Part shown: piece after piece, positions 1 through 8,613 of the stretch
How positions within the stretch are numbered: the stretch's first letter is position 1
Layout of the letters: each line of letters begins with the position of its first letter
Notes under the pieces: model-generated
Told to the model about the DNA's origin: nothing
The model's database searches: none
Seen by the model: only the letters and a program-made list of their open reading frames with translations
Assembly: GCF_014334115.1 (NCBI RefSeq)
Contig: NZ_CP060494.1
Span: forward strand, 2,014,501-2,078,500
Source: Sphingosinithalassobacter sp. CS137
GTDB taxonomy: Bacteria; Pseudomonadota; Alphaproteobacteria; Sphingomonadales; Sphingomonadaceae
Length of the DNA stretch: 64,000 nt
Reading direction: 5' to 3'
Program-made: the position numbers and the translations under genes

Positions 1-30
1 AATGCGCATCGGCGCGGCCGAACCCCGCAA

Positions 31-555
31 TCACCAATAGAAGTTGTTGTAGACCCGCACCACGATTCCCCGGCGGACATCCACCAGCAGCAGATCGTCA
101 TAATGGCGAACGTACCGCTGGAAACGTCCGGCGGGCGGCAGGCGATAGCGCCACGGGTCGTTCACGGCAAAGCGCGGGCCGAAGAACATCGAATTGATCC
201 GGATGCCGGGCCGGAACCGCTGATAGCGGAACGGCGCTCGCCAATGGCCGCGCGCAAAGACGCGGCGATTCTCGTTGCGATAGCGGCGCCAGTCATGGTC
301 GCCCCAGCGTCGTTCGCGATAGTCGCGTCGATCCTCGCGATATTCGCGCCGCGCCTCGCGCAGATCCCGCCGCTCGCGGCGGATGTCGCGCCGGTCGCCA
401 TAGCGGCGCGCTTCGCGCAGGTCGCGGCGCTCCTGACGGATTTCGCGTCGGTCCTGACGCAGCTCGCGGGCCGACTGCGCGTTGGCAACGCTCGGCACCG
501 TCGCGACCGGAATGGCGACGGCAGCGATCAACGCTGCGGAAATCAGTTTCTTCAT
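31..555 (-). CDS. RcnB-family periplasmic protein, Arg-rich
   Basis: A 174-aa secreted protein. Residues 1-27 form a signal peptide (Lys-Lys n-region, hydrophobic core, Ala-X-Ala site before Gln-Ser). Residues about 30-100 are low-complexity and very rich in Arg, Asp and Glu, with repeated blocks of the type RRDLREARR. The C-terminal part (YVRHYDDLLLVD...) resembles the RcnB family, whose E. coli member is a periplasmic protein affecting Ni/Co efflux. Metal specificity here is not supported by the sequence. The start is the second in-frame ATG, because GAGGAG lies 6 bases before it and touches the first ATG. Confidence 0.72.
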   Translation of the reverse strand: MKKLISAALIAAVAIPVATVPSVANAQSARELRQDRREIRQERRDLREARRYGDRRDIRRERRDLREARREYREDRRDYRERRWGDHDWRRYRNENRRVFARGHWRAPFRYQRFRPGIRINSMFFGPRFAVNDPWRYRLPPAGRFQRYVRHYDDLLLVDVRRGIVVRVYNNFYW

Positions 556-680
556 GTCCATCTCCTCTGCGGCTTCCGGCGCCGCTCCGCATGAAGCGAA
601 GCGGCCGCCGACAGGAGCCGGTATGGAGAAGGGCGGCTGAACTCGCCGGGAATGGCCCGGTAATCGCAGCGAAAGCTAGG

Positions 681-1145
681 TTAAGGGCCCGAAGGTCCTC
701 CGGTGCCCGGAGCGCCGACCGTGCCGATGTTGCCGAACAGATCCTCGAAGAAGCCCGATTCGCGGCCGAGCGTCGGCGTCTTGCGGTTGGAGGGGTCGAT
801 CGATGCGATCAGCTCTTCGCCGGTCCGGTCGATCGCCGTCACGTTCCCCGCGTCGTCGAATGTCACTCGAAGCGTCACCTGGCGCGTCGGCTCGGGCGTG
901 TTGAACGCCAGATACTTCGTATCGCGCGCGACATAATACCAGGTGCGGTCGGAAAACTGGCCGCTCAGCGTCGGATTCCCGAGCGTCTGCAGCACCGATT
1001 CGCGGTTGTCGACGCCCGGCTGGATCGAGTTCACCAGATCCGCGTCGATCACATAGCCCTGGTGGCTCCGCAAAGGCGCACAGGCCGATGCCGCCACCGC
1101 GAGAGCCGCCACGAGCAGGGGTGCGCGCAGGGAAGACACCGACAT
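681..1145 (-). CDS. bamE: Outer membrane protein assembly factor BamE
   Basis: A 154-aa lipoprotein of the SmpA/OmlA (BamE) family, an accessory subunit of the BAM complex that inserts beta-barrel proteins into the outer membrane. A hydrophobic signal ends in a lipobox (A-S-A-C, Cys at about residue 22). The SmpA fold follows, with recognisable motifs: INSIQPG-like turn, VLQTLGNP, and TWYYVARDTKYLAF. The C-terminal tail is Gly/Pro-rich. GGAG sits 6 bases before the chosen ATG; an upstream GTG would add four residues. It is divergent from the bc1-chaperone gene. Confidence 0.9.
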   Translation of the reverse strand: MSVSSLRAPLLVAALAVAASACAPLRSHQGYVIDADLVNSIQPGVDNRESVLQTLGNPTLSGQFSDRTWYYVARDTKYLAFNTPEPTRQVTLRVTFDDAGNVTAIDRTGEELIASIDPSNRKTPTLGRESGFFEDLFGNIGTVGAPGTGGPSGP

Positions 1146-1263
1146 TCCATTCTCCACTCAGGATCGAACGCAACACGCGGATGCATTGCATCACGTACCA
1201 TTCCCCTCAATATGCGGGAGAGCGTCGCCAAACAAGGAGGCGACGGCGATACGGGAAAAGGAC

Positions 1264-1773
1264 ATGCAGTTGCTTCAGCGCTTCCTCGCACGCGATCGCA
1301 GCGAGGGCGCGGTGCTTTATGCGGCGATCGTCGCTCGCGGCCGTGACCCGCACTGGTATCGCAAGGGCGGAGTGCCCGACACGCTCGATGGACGGTTCGA
1401 TATGATCGCATCGGTGCTGGCGATGGTATTGCTGCGCCTCGAAGGCGACCCGGCCGGCGTGAGCCTCTCCACCGCGCTTGCCGAGCGCTTCATTGACGAC
1501 ATGGACGGTCAGCTGCGCGAGATCGGCATCGGCGACCTTGTGGTGGGCAAGCACATCGGCAAGATGATGGGGATGCTGGGCGGCCGTCTCGGCGCCTATC
1601 GCGCCGCGTTCGCGGAAGGCGCCCTCGGGCCGGCGCTCGGCCGCAATCTCTATCGCAGCGCGGAGCCGCAGCCCGAGGCTCTGGCGCATGTCGAGGCCGC
1701 GCTGACTCGCTTTCGCGAGGAATTGAACGGGTTTTCCGCCAAGCAGCTCGCCGCCGGGAAGCTTCCGGAGTGA
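1264..1773 (+). CDS. Ubiquinol-cytochrome c chaperone (CBP3 family)
   Basis: A 169-aa soluble protein of the CBP3/UQCC1 family, which in mitochondria and alphaproteobacteria assists assembly of cytochrome b into the bc1 complex. Family features visible are YRKGGVPDTLDGRFDM near residue 35, a central helical segment (FIDDMDGQLREIGIGDLVVGK) and KMMGMLGGRLGAYR. A longer reading from 1186 adds 26 residues without family character, so the ATG at 1264 is preferred. Its stop overlaps the GTG start of the DUF177 gene, so the two are probably co-translated; this pairing is common in alphaproteobacteria. Confidence 0.85.
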   Translation: MQLLQRFLARDRSEGAVLYAAIVARGRDPHWYRKGGVPDTLDGRFDMIASVLAMVLLRLEGDPAGVSLSTALAERFIDDMDGQLREIGIGDLVVGKHIGKMMGMLGGRLGAYRAAFAEGALGPALGRNLYRSAEPQPEALAHVEAALTRFREELNGFSAKQLAAGKLPE

Positions 1774-2294
1774 CGCCGGAATTCTCCCGCCCGCATCGGC
1801 TCGACAGGATCGGGGCCGGTGAGAGCACGGTCGCCGTCGAAGCGACCGCGGACGAACGCGCCGCGCTCGCCCGACGGTTCGGGCTCGTCGCGCTCGATCG
1901 GATCGCGGCGACCTATGCGCTGCGCCGTGACTCAGCCGGGGTCCATGCGCGCGGGCGCCTTTCCGCTGCCGCGACTCAAGCGTGCGTCGCGACCGGCGTG
2001 CCGCTGCCGGTGACGGTGGACGAGGAGTTCGAACTGCGCTTCCTGCCCGAGCCGGAGACCGAAGCCGAAGAGATCGAGCTCGATGCGGGCGCATGCGATA
2101 CGGTCTTTTACGCCGGCGGGACGATCGATCTGGGCGAGGCGGCCGCCGAGACGCTGGTGCTGGCGCTTGACCCCTTTCCGCGTAGCTCCGAAGCGGCGCA
2201 GGCGCTGAAGGAGGCCGGCGTGCTGAGCGAGGAAGAAGCAGGGCCCTTCGGCGCGCTGGCCGAGCTCAAGGAAAAGCTGAAGCGCGGCGGCTGA
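1770..2294 (+). CDS. DUF177 (YceD-like) protein
   Basis: A 174-aa acidic protein of the DUF177/YceD family. YceD relatives are usually found before rpmF and have been linked to 23S rRNA accumulation. The family core includes a Cys in the QACVATGVPLPV segment, where the canonical family has a CxR motif, and the acidic stretch PEPETEAEEIELDAG. It starts with GTG inside the stop codon of the bc1 chaperone gene. rpmF does not follow; a convergent TetR gene does. The molecular role of the family is not settled. Confidence 0.8.
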   Translation: MTPEFSRPHRLDRIGAGESTVAVEATADERAALARRFGLVALDRIAATYALRRDSAGVHARGRLSAAATQACVATGVPLPVTVDEEFELRFLPEPETEAEEIELDAGACDTVFYAGGTIDLGEAAAETLVLALDPFPRSSEAAQALKEAGVLSEEEAGPFGALAELKEKLKRGG

Positions 2295-2312
2295 ACGGCC
2301 GCGCCGGAGCGC

Positions 2313-2954
2313 CTATTTCCCGGTGGCCAGGCCGCGCGCGAGCATCGCCGCTACCGTGTCGGCGACTTCCTCCGGCGATGCGTCCTCGCTCCACACGCCA
2401 TAGCGCAGGCCGAGAAACACGTTCATTCCCATGATCGCCCAGGCGTGCACCTCGCCGACCTCGGGGATCACTTCGCCGCGCGCCGCGGCCGCTTCGAGCC
2501 GCGCGCGGATGCGCTCGGCGGTCGTCGTGTAATGCGCGCGGAAGCTCTCGGGATCGACGAATTCGGCCTCGTCGATGATCCGATAGATCTCCTTGTGCTG
2601 CCGCACGAACCGCATGAAGTGCAGCAAGCCGGCGCGCTCGGCATCGATCTGGTGCGGAGCGGCACGCAGCGCGGGCGCCACATGCTCGCGCACCTGGTTC
2701 GACATGTCGCGGACTAGCGCCCGGAACACGGCGTCCTTCGAATCGAAATAGGTGTAGAAGCTGCCCAGCGCGACGCCGGCTCGCCGCGTGATTCCGCTCA
2801 CCGAGCCTTCGTGGAATCCCTTCTCGCCGAACTCCTCCGCCGCCGCATCCAGGATCGCGCGCAGCGTACGGCGACCGCGCGCCGTGCGCGGTTCCTTGCC
2901 GGCGCTCGCCGCTTCGGCCGGCATTGTGGCCGCGATGCCACGCTCCGTCCCCAT
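2313..2954 (-). CDS. TetR/AcrR-family transcriptional repressor
   Basis: A 213-aa regulator. Residues about 22-70 hold the TetR helix-turn-helix (RRTLRAILDAAAEEFGEKGF ... ITRRAGVALGSFYTYF). The C-terminal ligand and dimerisation domain is helical and unassigned. It is divergent from the TonB-dependent receptor; the 122-bp gap contains a sigma70-type promoter and a 7+7+7 palindrome covering its -35 and spacer. The simplest reading is local repression of the receptor and of itself. The inducer cannot be read from the sequence. Confidence 0.9.
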   Translation of the reverse strand: MGTERGIAATMPAEAASAGKEPRTARGRRTLRAILDAAAEEFGEKGFHEGSVSGITRRAGVALGSFYTYFDSKDAVFRALVRDMSNQVREHVAPALRAAPHQIDAERAGLLHFMRFVRQHKEIYRIIDEAEFVDPESFRAHYTTTAERIRARLEAAAARGEVIPEVGEVHAWAIMGMNVFLGLRYGVWSEDASPEEVADTVAAMLARGLATGK

Positions 2955-2978
2955 TTCAGCCCCTCTCCCCGATCCAAG

Positions 2979-3007
2979 TTGAAACCCGGTTCAGGTTTCA
3001 GTATAGC
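2979..3007 (+). promoter_or_regulatory. Sigma70-type promoter of the TonB-dependent receptor
   Basis: TTGAAA at 2979-2984 and TATAGC at 3002-3007 are separated by exactly 17 bases. The predicted start is near 3014, giving a leader of about 62 nt before the ATG at 3077. Confidence 0.6.
2980..3000. promoter_or_regulatory. Palindromic operator, probably for the adjacent TetR
   Basis: The arms TGAAACC (2980-2986) and GGTTTCA (2994-3000) are perfect inverted repeats separated by 7 bases, and the spacer holds another GGTTCA half-site. The palindrome overlaps the -35 and spacer of the receptor promoter, and lies 25 bp from the TetR start codon. Assignment to TetR is inference from position and symmetry. 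Confidence 0.6.
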
Positions 3008-3076
3008 TCCCGGCAAGTGCTTACAACCCGTGCCGTCGAAGCCGGGGATAACTGTCTTGGGGAGGGAGCTTTTCCG

Positions 3077-5425
3077 ATGAGTCACCGTCTGTCGTCCGTT
3101 CGTCCGCTGCTGTTCGCGGGCGCCGCCTTCGCCACGCTGGCGGCAGCGTCCGCCTCTGCGCAATCGGTCGAGGAGCCGGTCGTCGGCGCCGTCGACACGC
3201 AGATCGCCGAAAGCGACGAGATCGTCGTCGTGGCCCGCCGCCGCGAGGAGCGGCTGATCGATGTCCCGCTCGCCGTCACGGCGATTTCGGACGAGGATCT
3301 GGCGAAGCTCCAGGCGGTCGATCTCAGCGGCATCCAGGGCACGGTTCCCAACCTCAATCTGGTGCAGGGCCGCGGCTCGGCGTCGAACGCCAACATCTTC
3401 ATCCGCGGCATCGGCCAGCCGGACGCGCTGCAGACCTTCGATCCGGCGGTCGGCGTCTATGTCGACGGCGTCTATATCAGCCGCATCAACGGCGCGCTGT
3501 TCAACCTTTTCGACGTAGAGCGGGTCGAAGTGCTGCGCGGCCCGCAGGGGACGCTCTATGGCAAGAACTCGACGGGCGGCGCCGTCAACATCGTCTCGCG
3601 CAAGCCGAGCGTTACCGATCTGACCGCCGCAGGCAGCGTCACCTATGGCAGCTACGATCAGCTGCTGGTGAACGGCTATGTCTCCGCGCCGCTGGTCGAC
3701 GGGACGGTCGGCCTCAGCCTTGCCGGCGTGTATGACCAGCGCGACGGCCTGGTCACCGATCCGGTCGACGGACGCGAGTATAACGACCGCGACACGATCG
3801 CCGGCCGCGCCATCCTGCGCGCGCTGCCCAGCGACAGCATCGAGCTGCTGCTGAGCGCGGACTACACCCGCCAGCGCCCGGAGCCCACCGTCGGCTATGC
3901 GACCGCGCCGCTGCTCGCCACCAGCTTCACCACCGGCGTGCGCGTGCTGAGCCCCGCCTACCCCTATGGTGAGTATGATTATCGCGCCCGCACTTCGCTC
4001 GCTCCGGGCCAGGGGCAGGAGCTCGATCACTGGGGCGTGAACCTCACCGCGAACATCGATCTGAGCGACAGCTTCACGGTCACGTCGATCAGCGCCTACC
4101 GCGATCTGGTGAGCGAAGCCTATATCGACATCGACGCGACCGAGTTCGAGCTGGGCGACGTGTTCGTCGGGATCGATCAGTATCAGTTCAGCCAGGAACT
4201 GCAGCTCAAGTACAGCTCCGACCGGCTGAACGGCGTGTTCGGCCTCTACTATCTCTACGAGAAGGTGACGTCGCACCAGGAGGCCTATGCCGACGATCTG
4301 TTCGAGCTGACGCCGACGGTCGGATACACCTTCACGCGCTTCATCGACGACGATCAGCGGCTCAACAGCTATGCCGCCTATGGCCAGCTGACCTATGATC
4401 TGACCGACCAGTTCAGCGTGACCGGCGGCCTGCGCTACACCAAGGAAGAGAAGCGGTATGACCGCTACACCGTCACTGCGTCGAACCTGGCGCTGCTGAA
4501 CGGCCTGAGCTTCCGCTTCCCGGACGATCTGCCGGCGCCCTACAACGCCACCAACGAAGCGACGTTCGATGCGTGGACGCCCAGCGTCACGCTTTCCTAC
4601 AAGCCCACGCGCGACACGCTCCTCTATGTTTCCGCCTCGCGCGGCTTCAAGTCGGGCGGCTTCAACGGCCGCGTCAACAGCCTGAACGACGTCACCGAAG
4701 TGGTGGACGGCGTCACCACCATCCGGCCCTATTTCGAGCCGGAAACGGTGTGGACCTATGAAGGCGGCGCCAAGGGCCGCTTCCTCGACGGCCGAGTGAA
4801 CCTGTCCGGCGCGGTATTCTATTCCGACTATCGCGACTTCCAGGCGCGTGTGGGCGCCGGCAACAACACCGGCACCGGCGGCGCGCTGCCCGTGCTCAAT
4901 GCCGGCAAGCTGCGCATCTGGGGCTTCGAGTTCGAAGCCGATGTGCGCCCCGTCCCCGAATGGTCGGTGCGCACCTCGTTCGGATACCTCAATGCCGATT
5001 ATCTCGAGTTCGACGATGCGCGGCGTGCGCCCGCCTCGGCCTTCTCGTGCAATCCCACCGGGAACGAGATCGTGTGCGAACCCGCCTTCGCGCCGCCGAT
5101 CACTCTGTCGTTCGCGACCGACTATACGATCGATCTCGGCAATGCCGGCGGCATCACCTTCGGCGGCGACCTGCGCTTCGTCGACAAGCATTATCTGTCG
5201 ATCGACAACCGCCCCGGGCTGACCGAGGACGGCTATGAGCTGGCCAATGCCTTCGTCCAGTACACGACCGAGGATGGGCGTTTCTATCTGCGCGGCGGCG
5301 TCAAGAACCTGACCGACAGCCTGTACAAGACCGACGGCCAGGAATTCTCCAGCGTCGGCAACATCCAGACCGCCTATTACGGCGATCCGCGCACCTGGAG
5401 CATCACGGCGGGTTTCCGCTTCTGA
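3077..5425 (+). CDS. TonB-dependent outer membrane receptor
   Basis: A 782-aa receptor. Signal peptide is residues 1-28 (cut at ASA/QS). A TonB-box-like DEIVVVARRR follows at about 45. The plug domain runs to about 170 (GTVPNLNL, IFIRGIGQ, VDGVYISR, VEVLRGPQGTLYGKNSTGGAVNI), then a 22-strand barrel ends in Trp-Ser-Ile-Thr-Ala-Gly-Phe-Arg-Phe with terminal Phe. It belongs to the large sphingomonad receptor class whose substrates (siderophores, glycans, natural products) are rarely known. The ATG at 3077 is preferred over an upstream reading because it begins a proper signal peptide. A hairpin terminator follows the stop. Confidence 0.93.
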   Translation: MSHRLSSVRPLLFAGAAFATLAAASASAQSVEEPVVGAVDTQIAESDEIVVVARRREERLIDVPLAVTAISDEDLAKLQAVDLSGIQGTVPNLNLVQGRGSASNANIFIRGIGQPDALQTFDPAVGVYVDGVYISRINGALFNLFDVERVEVLRGPQGTLYGKNSTGGAVNIVSRKPSVTDLTAAGSVTYGSYDQLLVNGYVSAPLVDGTVGLSLAGVYDQRDGLVTDPVDGREYNDRDTIAGRAILRALPSDSIELLLSADYTRQRPEPTVGYATAPLLATSFTTGVRVLSPAYPYGEYDYRARTSLAPGQGQELDHWGVNLTANIDLSDSFTVTSISAYRDLVSEAYIDIDATEFELGDVFVGIDQYQFSQELQLKYSSDRLNGVFGLYYLYEKVTSHQEAYADDLFELTPTVGYTFTRFIDDDQRLNSYAAYGQLTYDLTDQFSVTGGLRYTKEEKRYDRYTVTASNLALLNGLSFRFPDDLPAPYNATNEATFDAWTPSVTLSYKPTRDTLLYVSASRGFKSGGFNGRVNSLNDVTEVVDGVTTIRPYFEPETVWTYEGGAKGRFLDGRVNLSGAVFYSDYRDFQARVGAGNNTGTGGALPVLNAGKLRIWGFEFEADVRPVPEWSVRTSFGYLNADYLEFDDARRAPASAFSCNPTGNEIVCEPAFAPPITLSFATDYTIDLGNAGGITFGGDLRFVDKHYLSIDNRPGLTEDGYELANAFVQYTTEDGRFYLRGGVKNLTDSLYKTDGQEFSSVGNIQTAYYGDPRTWSITAGFRF

Positions 5426-5452
5426 TCGCGACGGCTCCGCGCTGAAACTCGG

Positions 5453-5487
5453 GAAGCCGGGCGTTCCTCGAACGTCCGGCTTCTTTT
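5453..5487 (+). terminator. Rho-independent terminator after the receptor gene
   Basis: A 14-bp stem (5453-5466 with 5470-5483, one G-T wobble) closes a 3-base loop and is followed by TTTT. It lies 28 bp after the receptor stop and 30 bp before the MFS gene, so it should reduce but may not abolish read-through. Confidence 0.75.
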
Positions 5488-5516
5488 CTGCGGCACACAC
5501 CGATAGGAAGGATGCC

Positions 5517-6803
5517 ATGACGTCCGCGACCGCCACCACTCCGCCCGCCACGCGCGGCTATCGCAACGTCGTGCTGGCGATGCTGCTGCTGGTCTATACG
5601 TTCAATTTCCTCGACCGGCAGATCCTCGGCATCCTGGTCGAGCCGATCAAGGCCGACCTCGGGCTCGACGATACGCAGATGGGCATGTTGGGCGGAATCG
5701 CCTTCGCCATGCTTTATTCGGTGCTCGGCGTGCCGCTCGCGCTGATCGCGGACCGCACCAGCCGCAGCTGGGTCATCACCATCAGCCTCACCGTGTGGAG
5801 CGGCTTCACGGCGCTGTGCGGCCTGGCGACCAGCTTCTGGCAGCTGTTCTTCTTCCGGCTCGGCGTCGGTGTCGGCGAAGCGGGTGGCGTCGCCCCAAGC
5901 TATGCGATCATTGCCGATTACTACCCGCCGGAAAGCCGCTCGCGTGCGCTGGCGATCTATTCGCTCGGCATTCCCGTGGGTCTCGCGCTCGGGGCGATCC
6001 TGGGCGGCTATATCGCCGCCGCGGTCGATTGGCGCATGGCGTTCATCGTGGTCGGCATTCTTGGAGTTCTGATCGCGCCGATCTTCCGCCTGGTGGTACG
6101 TGAACCGATTCGCGGGATGAGCGATCCAGTGAGCGCGTCGCCCCCCGCCGAACGTGCGCCGCTCGCCACCGTGTTCCCGATCCTCGCGCGCAAGCCCAGT
6201 TTCTGGCTGCTGGCGTTCGGCGCCGCTTCGAGTTCGCTGTGCGGCTATGGCCTCGCTTTCTGGACGCCCGCGCTGCTGATGCGCAGCTTCGGCTTCGATC
6301 TGCTCGGCGCGTCGCAGTTCATGGGGTCGCTGCTGCTCATCGGCGGTACGCTGGGCGTCTTCATGGGCGGCTGGCTCGCCGATCGGCTCGGCACGCGCGA
6401 TCGGGGCAATTATGCGAGGCTCCCAGCCATCGCCTTTCTGATCACGCTGCCGCTCTTCGCTGCGGGATTCTGGTCGACATCGCCGATCATGGCCTGGTTC
6501 TTCCTGGTCATTCCGAACGGGCTCAACATTCTGTGGCTCGGCCCGGTGACGACCGCGATCCAGAATCTGGTTCCCTCGCACATGCGCGCGACTGCCTCGG
6601 CAAGCTTCCTTCTGATCAACAATCTGATCGGGTTGGGGGCGGGCTCCTGGGTGATGGGCGCGATGTCCGACTCGATGGCCGCGCAGTTCGGCAATGAGTC
6701 GCTGCGCTATTCGATGATCGCGGCGCTCGGCTTCTACGCGCTCGCCTCAGTGCTGATGTTCCTGGCGGTGCGGACGCTGCGGCGGGACTGGGTGGAAGGC
6801 TGA
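5517..6803 (+). CDS. MFS transporter, spinster-like
   Basis: A 428-aa, 12-TM major facilitator. Segments typical of the spinster-like subgroup are NFLDRQILGILVEPIKADLG at 30-50 and the loop motif ALIADRTSRSWVI near 82; GVGVGEAGGVAPSYAIIAD marks TM4-TM5. GGAAGG precedes the ATG at 5517. The receptor gene upstream suggests one uptake pathway: outer membrane receptor, then inner membrane permease. The terminator between them argues for partly separate expression. Substrate unknown. Confidence 0.9.
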   Translation: MTSATATTPPATRGYRNVVLAMLLLVYTFNFLDRQILGILVEPIKADLGLDDTQMGMLGGIAFAMLYSVLGVPLALIADRTSRSWVITISLTVWSGFTALCGLATSFWQLFFFRLGVGVGEAGGVAPSYAIIADYYPPESRSRALAIYSLGIPVGLALGAILGGYIAAAVDWRMAFIVVGILGVLIAPIFRLVVREPIRGMSDPVSASPPAERAPLATVFPILARKPSFWLLAFGAASSSLCGYGLAFWTPALLMRSFGFDLLGASQFMGSLLLIGGTLGVFMGGWLADRLGTRDRGNYARLPAIAFLITLPLFAAGFWSTSPIMAWFFLVIPNGLNILWLGPVTTAIQNLVPSHMRATASASFLLINNLIGLGAGSWVMGAMSDSMAAQFGNESLRYSMIAALGFYALASVLMFLAVRTLRRDWVEG

Positions 6804-6856
6804 TCCGGCTCGGCGCGCGCGCTCGCGAGAGACCGAACGGCGGCGTTTCAACCTAC

Positions 6857-6881
6857 GTAGCTTACCGAGTCGTTAAGCTAC
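6857..6881. other. Inverted repeat downstream of the MFS gene
   Basis: GTAGCTTA (6857-6864) and TAAGCTAC (6874-6881) are perfect 8-bp arms around a 9-base spacer in an otherwise unassigned gap. No T-tract follows on either strand, so it may be a protein site or a weak hairpin. Confidence 0.45.
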
Positions 6882-6950
6882 CGAATCGCGCCGGAGGGGA
6901 GCGGGGCCCATATCGGCGCCGTGGCCGAGAGCATTGTTCTACGGCAACCA

Positions 6951-6986
6951 GGCCGGGCGACCTTCCCCCCTTTCGGTCGCCCGGCC
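6951..6986 (-). terminator. Strong hairpin at the 3' end of prfC
   Basis: A perfect 12-bp stem (6951-6962 with 6975-6986) with a 12-base pyrimidine/purine loop begins 5 bp beyond the prfC stop. It lacks a clear T-tract, so it is terminator-like rather than a textbook intrinsic terminator. It could also protect the MFS transcript end on the plus strand. Confidence 0.5.
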
Positions 6987-6990
6987 TCCC

Positions 6991-8559
6991 TCACCGCTCG
7001 CGGGTCGCCGCGAAGGTGATTTTCGGATAGCGATCGGCGATATAGCCGACTTCCCACGCGCTCTTCGCAAGGAACACCGGATTGCCGTCGCGATCCTTCG
7101 CCATCGCGCTGCGGTTGAGGTCGGCGAATTCCTTCAGTGCTGCCGGCTCGCCCGAAACCCAGCGCGCCGTCTCGAACGGCGCCATTTCCAGCCCGGCGGC
7201 AACCTTATACTCCGCGTCGAGCCGCGAGAGCAGCACGTCGAGCTGCAGCTGCCCGACCACGCCGATGATCCAGTTCGATCCGATCTCGGGATAGAAGACC
7301 TGAGTCACGCCTTCCTCGGCCATGTCGTCCAGCGCCTTGCGCAGCTGCTTGGTCTTGGTCGGGTCCTTCAGCGCTACGCGGCGCAGAATCTCCGGCGCGA
7401 AATTGGGTAGTCCGGTGAAGCGCACGGTCGCCTTTTCCGACAGCGTGTCGCCCACGCGCAGCGTGCCGTGGTTCGGAATGCCGATGATGTCGCCCGGAAA
7501 GGCCTCGTCCGCCAGCTCGCGCTCGCGGGCGAAGAACAGGATCGGCGAATGGATCGCGATCGGCTTGCCATGGCCCGAGGGCGTCAGCTTCATGCCCCGC
7601 TTGAACGTCCCCGAGCACAGCCGCATGAATGCGATCCGGTCGCGGTGGTTCGGGTCCATGTTCGCCTGCACCTTGAACACGAATCCGGTCACTTCGTCGC
7701 GGCTCGGCTCGACCGCGGCGGGCTCGGCCGGCTGCGCGCGCGGCGGCGGCGCATGTTCGGCCAGCGCCGCGATCAGCGCGTCGACGCCGAACTCCTTGAG
7801 CGCCGATCCGAAGAACACCGGCGTGAGATCGCCGTTGCGATACGCCGCGCCGTCGAAATCGGCATAGCCCGCCAGCGCCAGCTCGGCGTCCTCGCGCAGC
7901 TTGGCGAGATTGTCGGCCGAAATCAGCGCGTCGAGCTGCGGATCGTCGAGTCCGCTGGTCTGCACCACCTTGCCCTGGAATTCGCGGCTCGGCCCTTCGG
8001 GCAGCAGCAGCTTGTTCGTGCGCAGGTCGAAGATCCCCTCGAACGTGCCGCCCATGCCTACCGGCCAGGTCATCGGCGCCACATCGAGCTGGAGCAGGTC
8101 GGCGACCTCGTCCAGCGTCTCGAACACCTCGCGGCCCTCGCGGTCGCATTTGTTGACGAAGGTGATGATCGGCACGTTGCGGAGTCGGCAGACCTCGAAC
8201 AGCTTGCGTGTCTGGCTCTCGATGCCCTTGGCGACGTCAATCACCATCACCGCCGAATCGACCGCCGTCAGCGTGCGATAGGTGTCCTCGCTGAAATCCT
8301 CATGGCCCGGCGTGTCGAGCAGGTTGAAGGTCACGCCGTCGCGTTCGAACGTCATCACCGACGACGTGACCGAAATGCCGCGCTGCTGCTCGATCTTCAT
8401 CCAGTCGGAACGCGCGCGGCGCGCCTGGCCGCGCGCCTTCACTTCACCGGCAAGGTGGATCGCGCCGCCGAACAGCAGCAGCTTTTCGGTCAGCGTCGTC
8501 TTGCCGGCGTCGGGATGCGAGATGATCGCGAAGGTGCGGCGATCCTGGGGTGTGCTCAT
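6991..8559 (-). CDS. prfC: Peptide chain release factor 3
   Basis: A 522-aa translational GTPase that recycles RF1/RF2 from terminating ribosomes. The G-domain motifs are SHPDAGKTTLTEK (P-loop, residue 14 on), DTPGHEDFSEDTYRTL (G3) and NKCDREGREVFE (G4). RF3-specific features follow: GMGGTFEGIFDL, PVFFGSALKEFGVDALI, and the C-terminal EIGSNWIIGVVGQLQLDVLLSRL. Length matches the family (about 525-530). It stands alone on the minus strand with a hairpin after the stop. Confidence 0.96.
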   Translation of the reverse strand: MSTPQDRRTFAIISHPDAGKTTLTEKLLLFGGAIHLAGEVKARGQARRARSDWMKIEQQRGISVTSSVMTFERDGVTFNLLDTPGHEDFSEDTYRTLTAVDSAVMVIDVAKGIESQTRKLFEVCRLRNVPIITFVNKCDREGREVFETLDEVADLLQLDVAPMTWPVGMGGTFEGIFDLRTNKLLLPEGPSREFQGKVVQTSGLDDPQLDALISADNLAKLREDAELALAGYADFDGAAYRNGDLTPVFFGSALKEFGVDALIAALAEHAPPPRAQPAEPAAVEPSRDEVTGFVFKVQANMDPNHRDRIAFMRLCSGTFKRGMKLTPSGHGKPIAIHSPILFFARERELADEAFPGDIIGIPNHGTLRVGDTLSEKATVRFTGLPNFAPEILRRVALKDPTKTKQLRKALDDMAEEGVTQVFYPEIGSNWIIGVVGQLQLDVLLSRLDAEYKVAAGLEMAPFETARWVSGEPAALKEFADLNRSAMAKDRDGNPVFLAKSAWEVGYIADRYPKITFAATRER

Positions 8560-8613
8560 CGCGCGCGCTCTAGCGGCTGGCGCCGAACCCGTCGAGTGCG
8601 GCGCCGCGCCGGC

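Noticed and set aside
2798..5551. 917-codon open frame antisense to the TonB-dependent receptor
   Set aside because: It is a GC-skew shadow of the receptor gene: no family similarity, no ribosome site, and biased Val/Ala/Arg composition.
6857..6881. Attachment site or tRNA fragment in the prfC/MFS gap
   Set aside because: The inverted repeat is short, no tRNA or integrase is near, and no direct repeat partner was seen.
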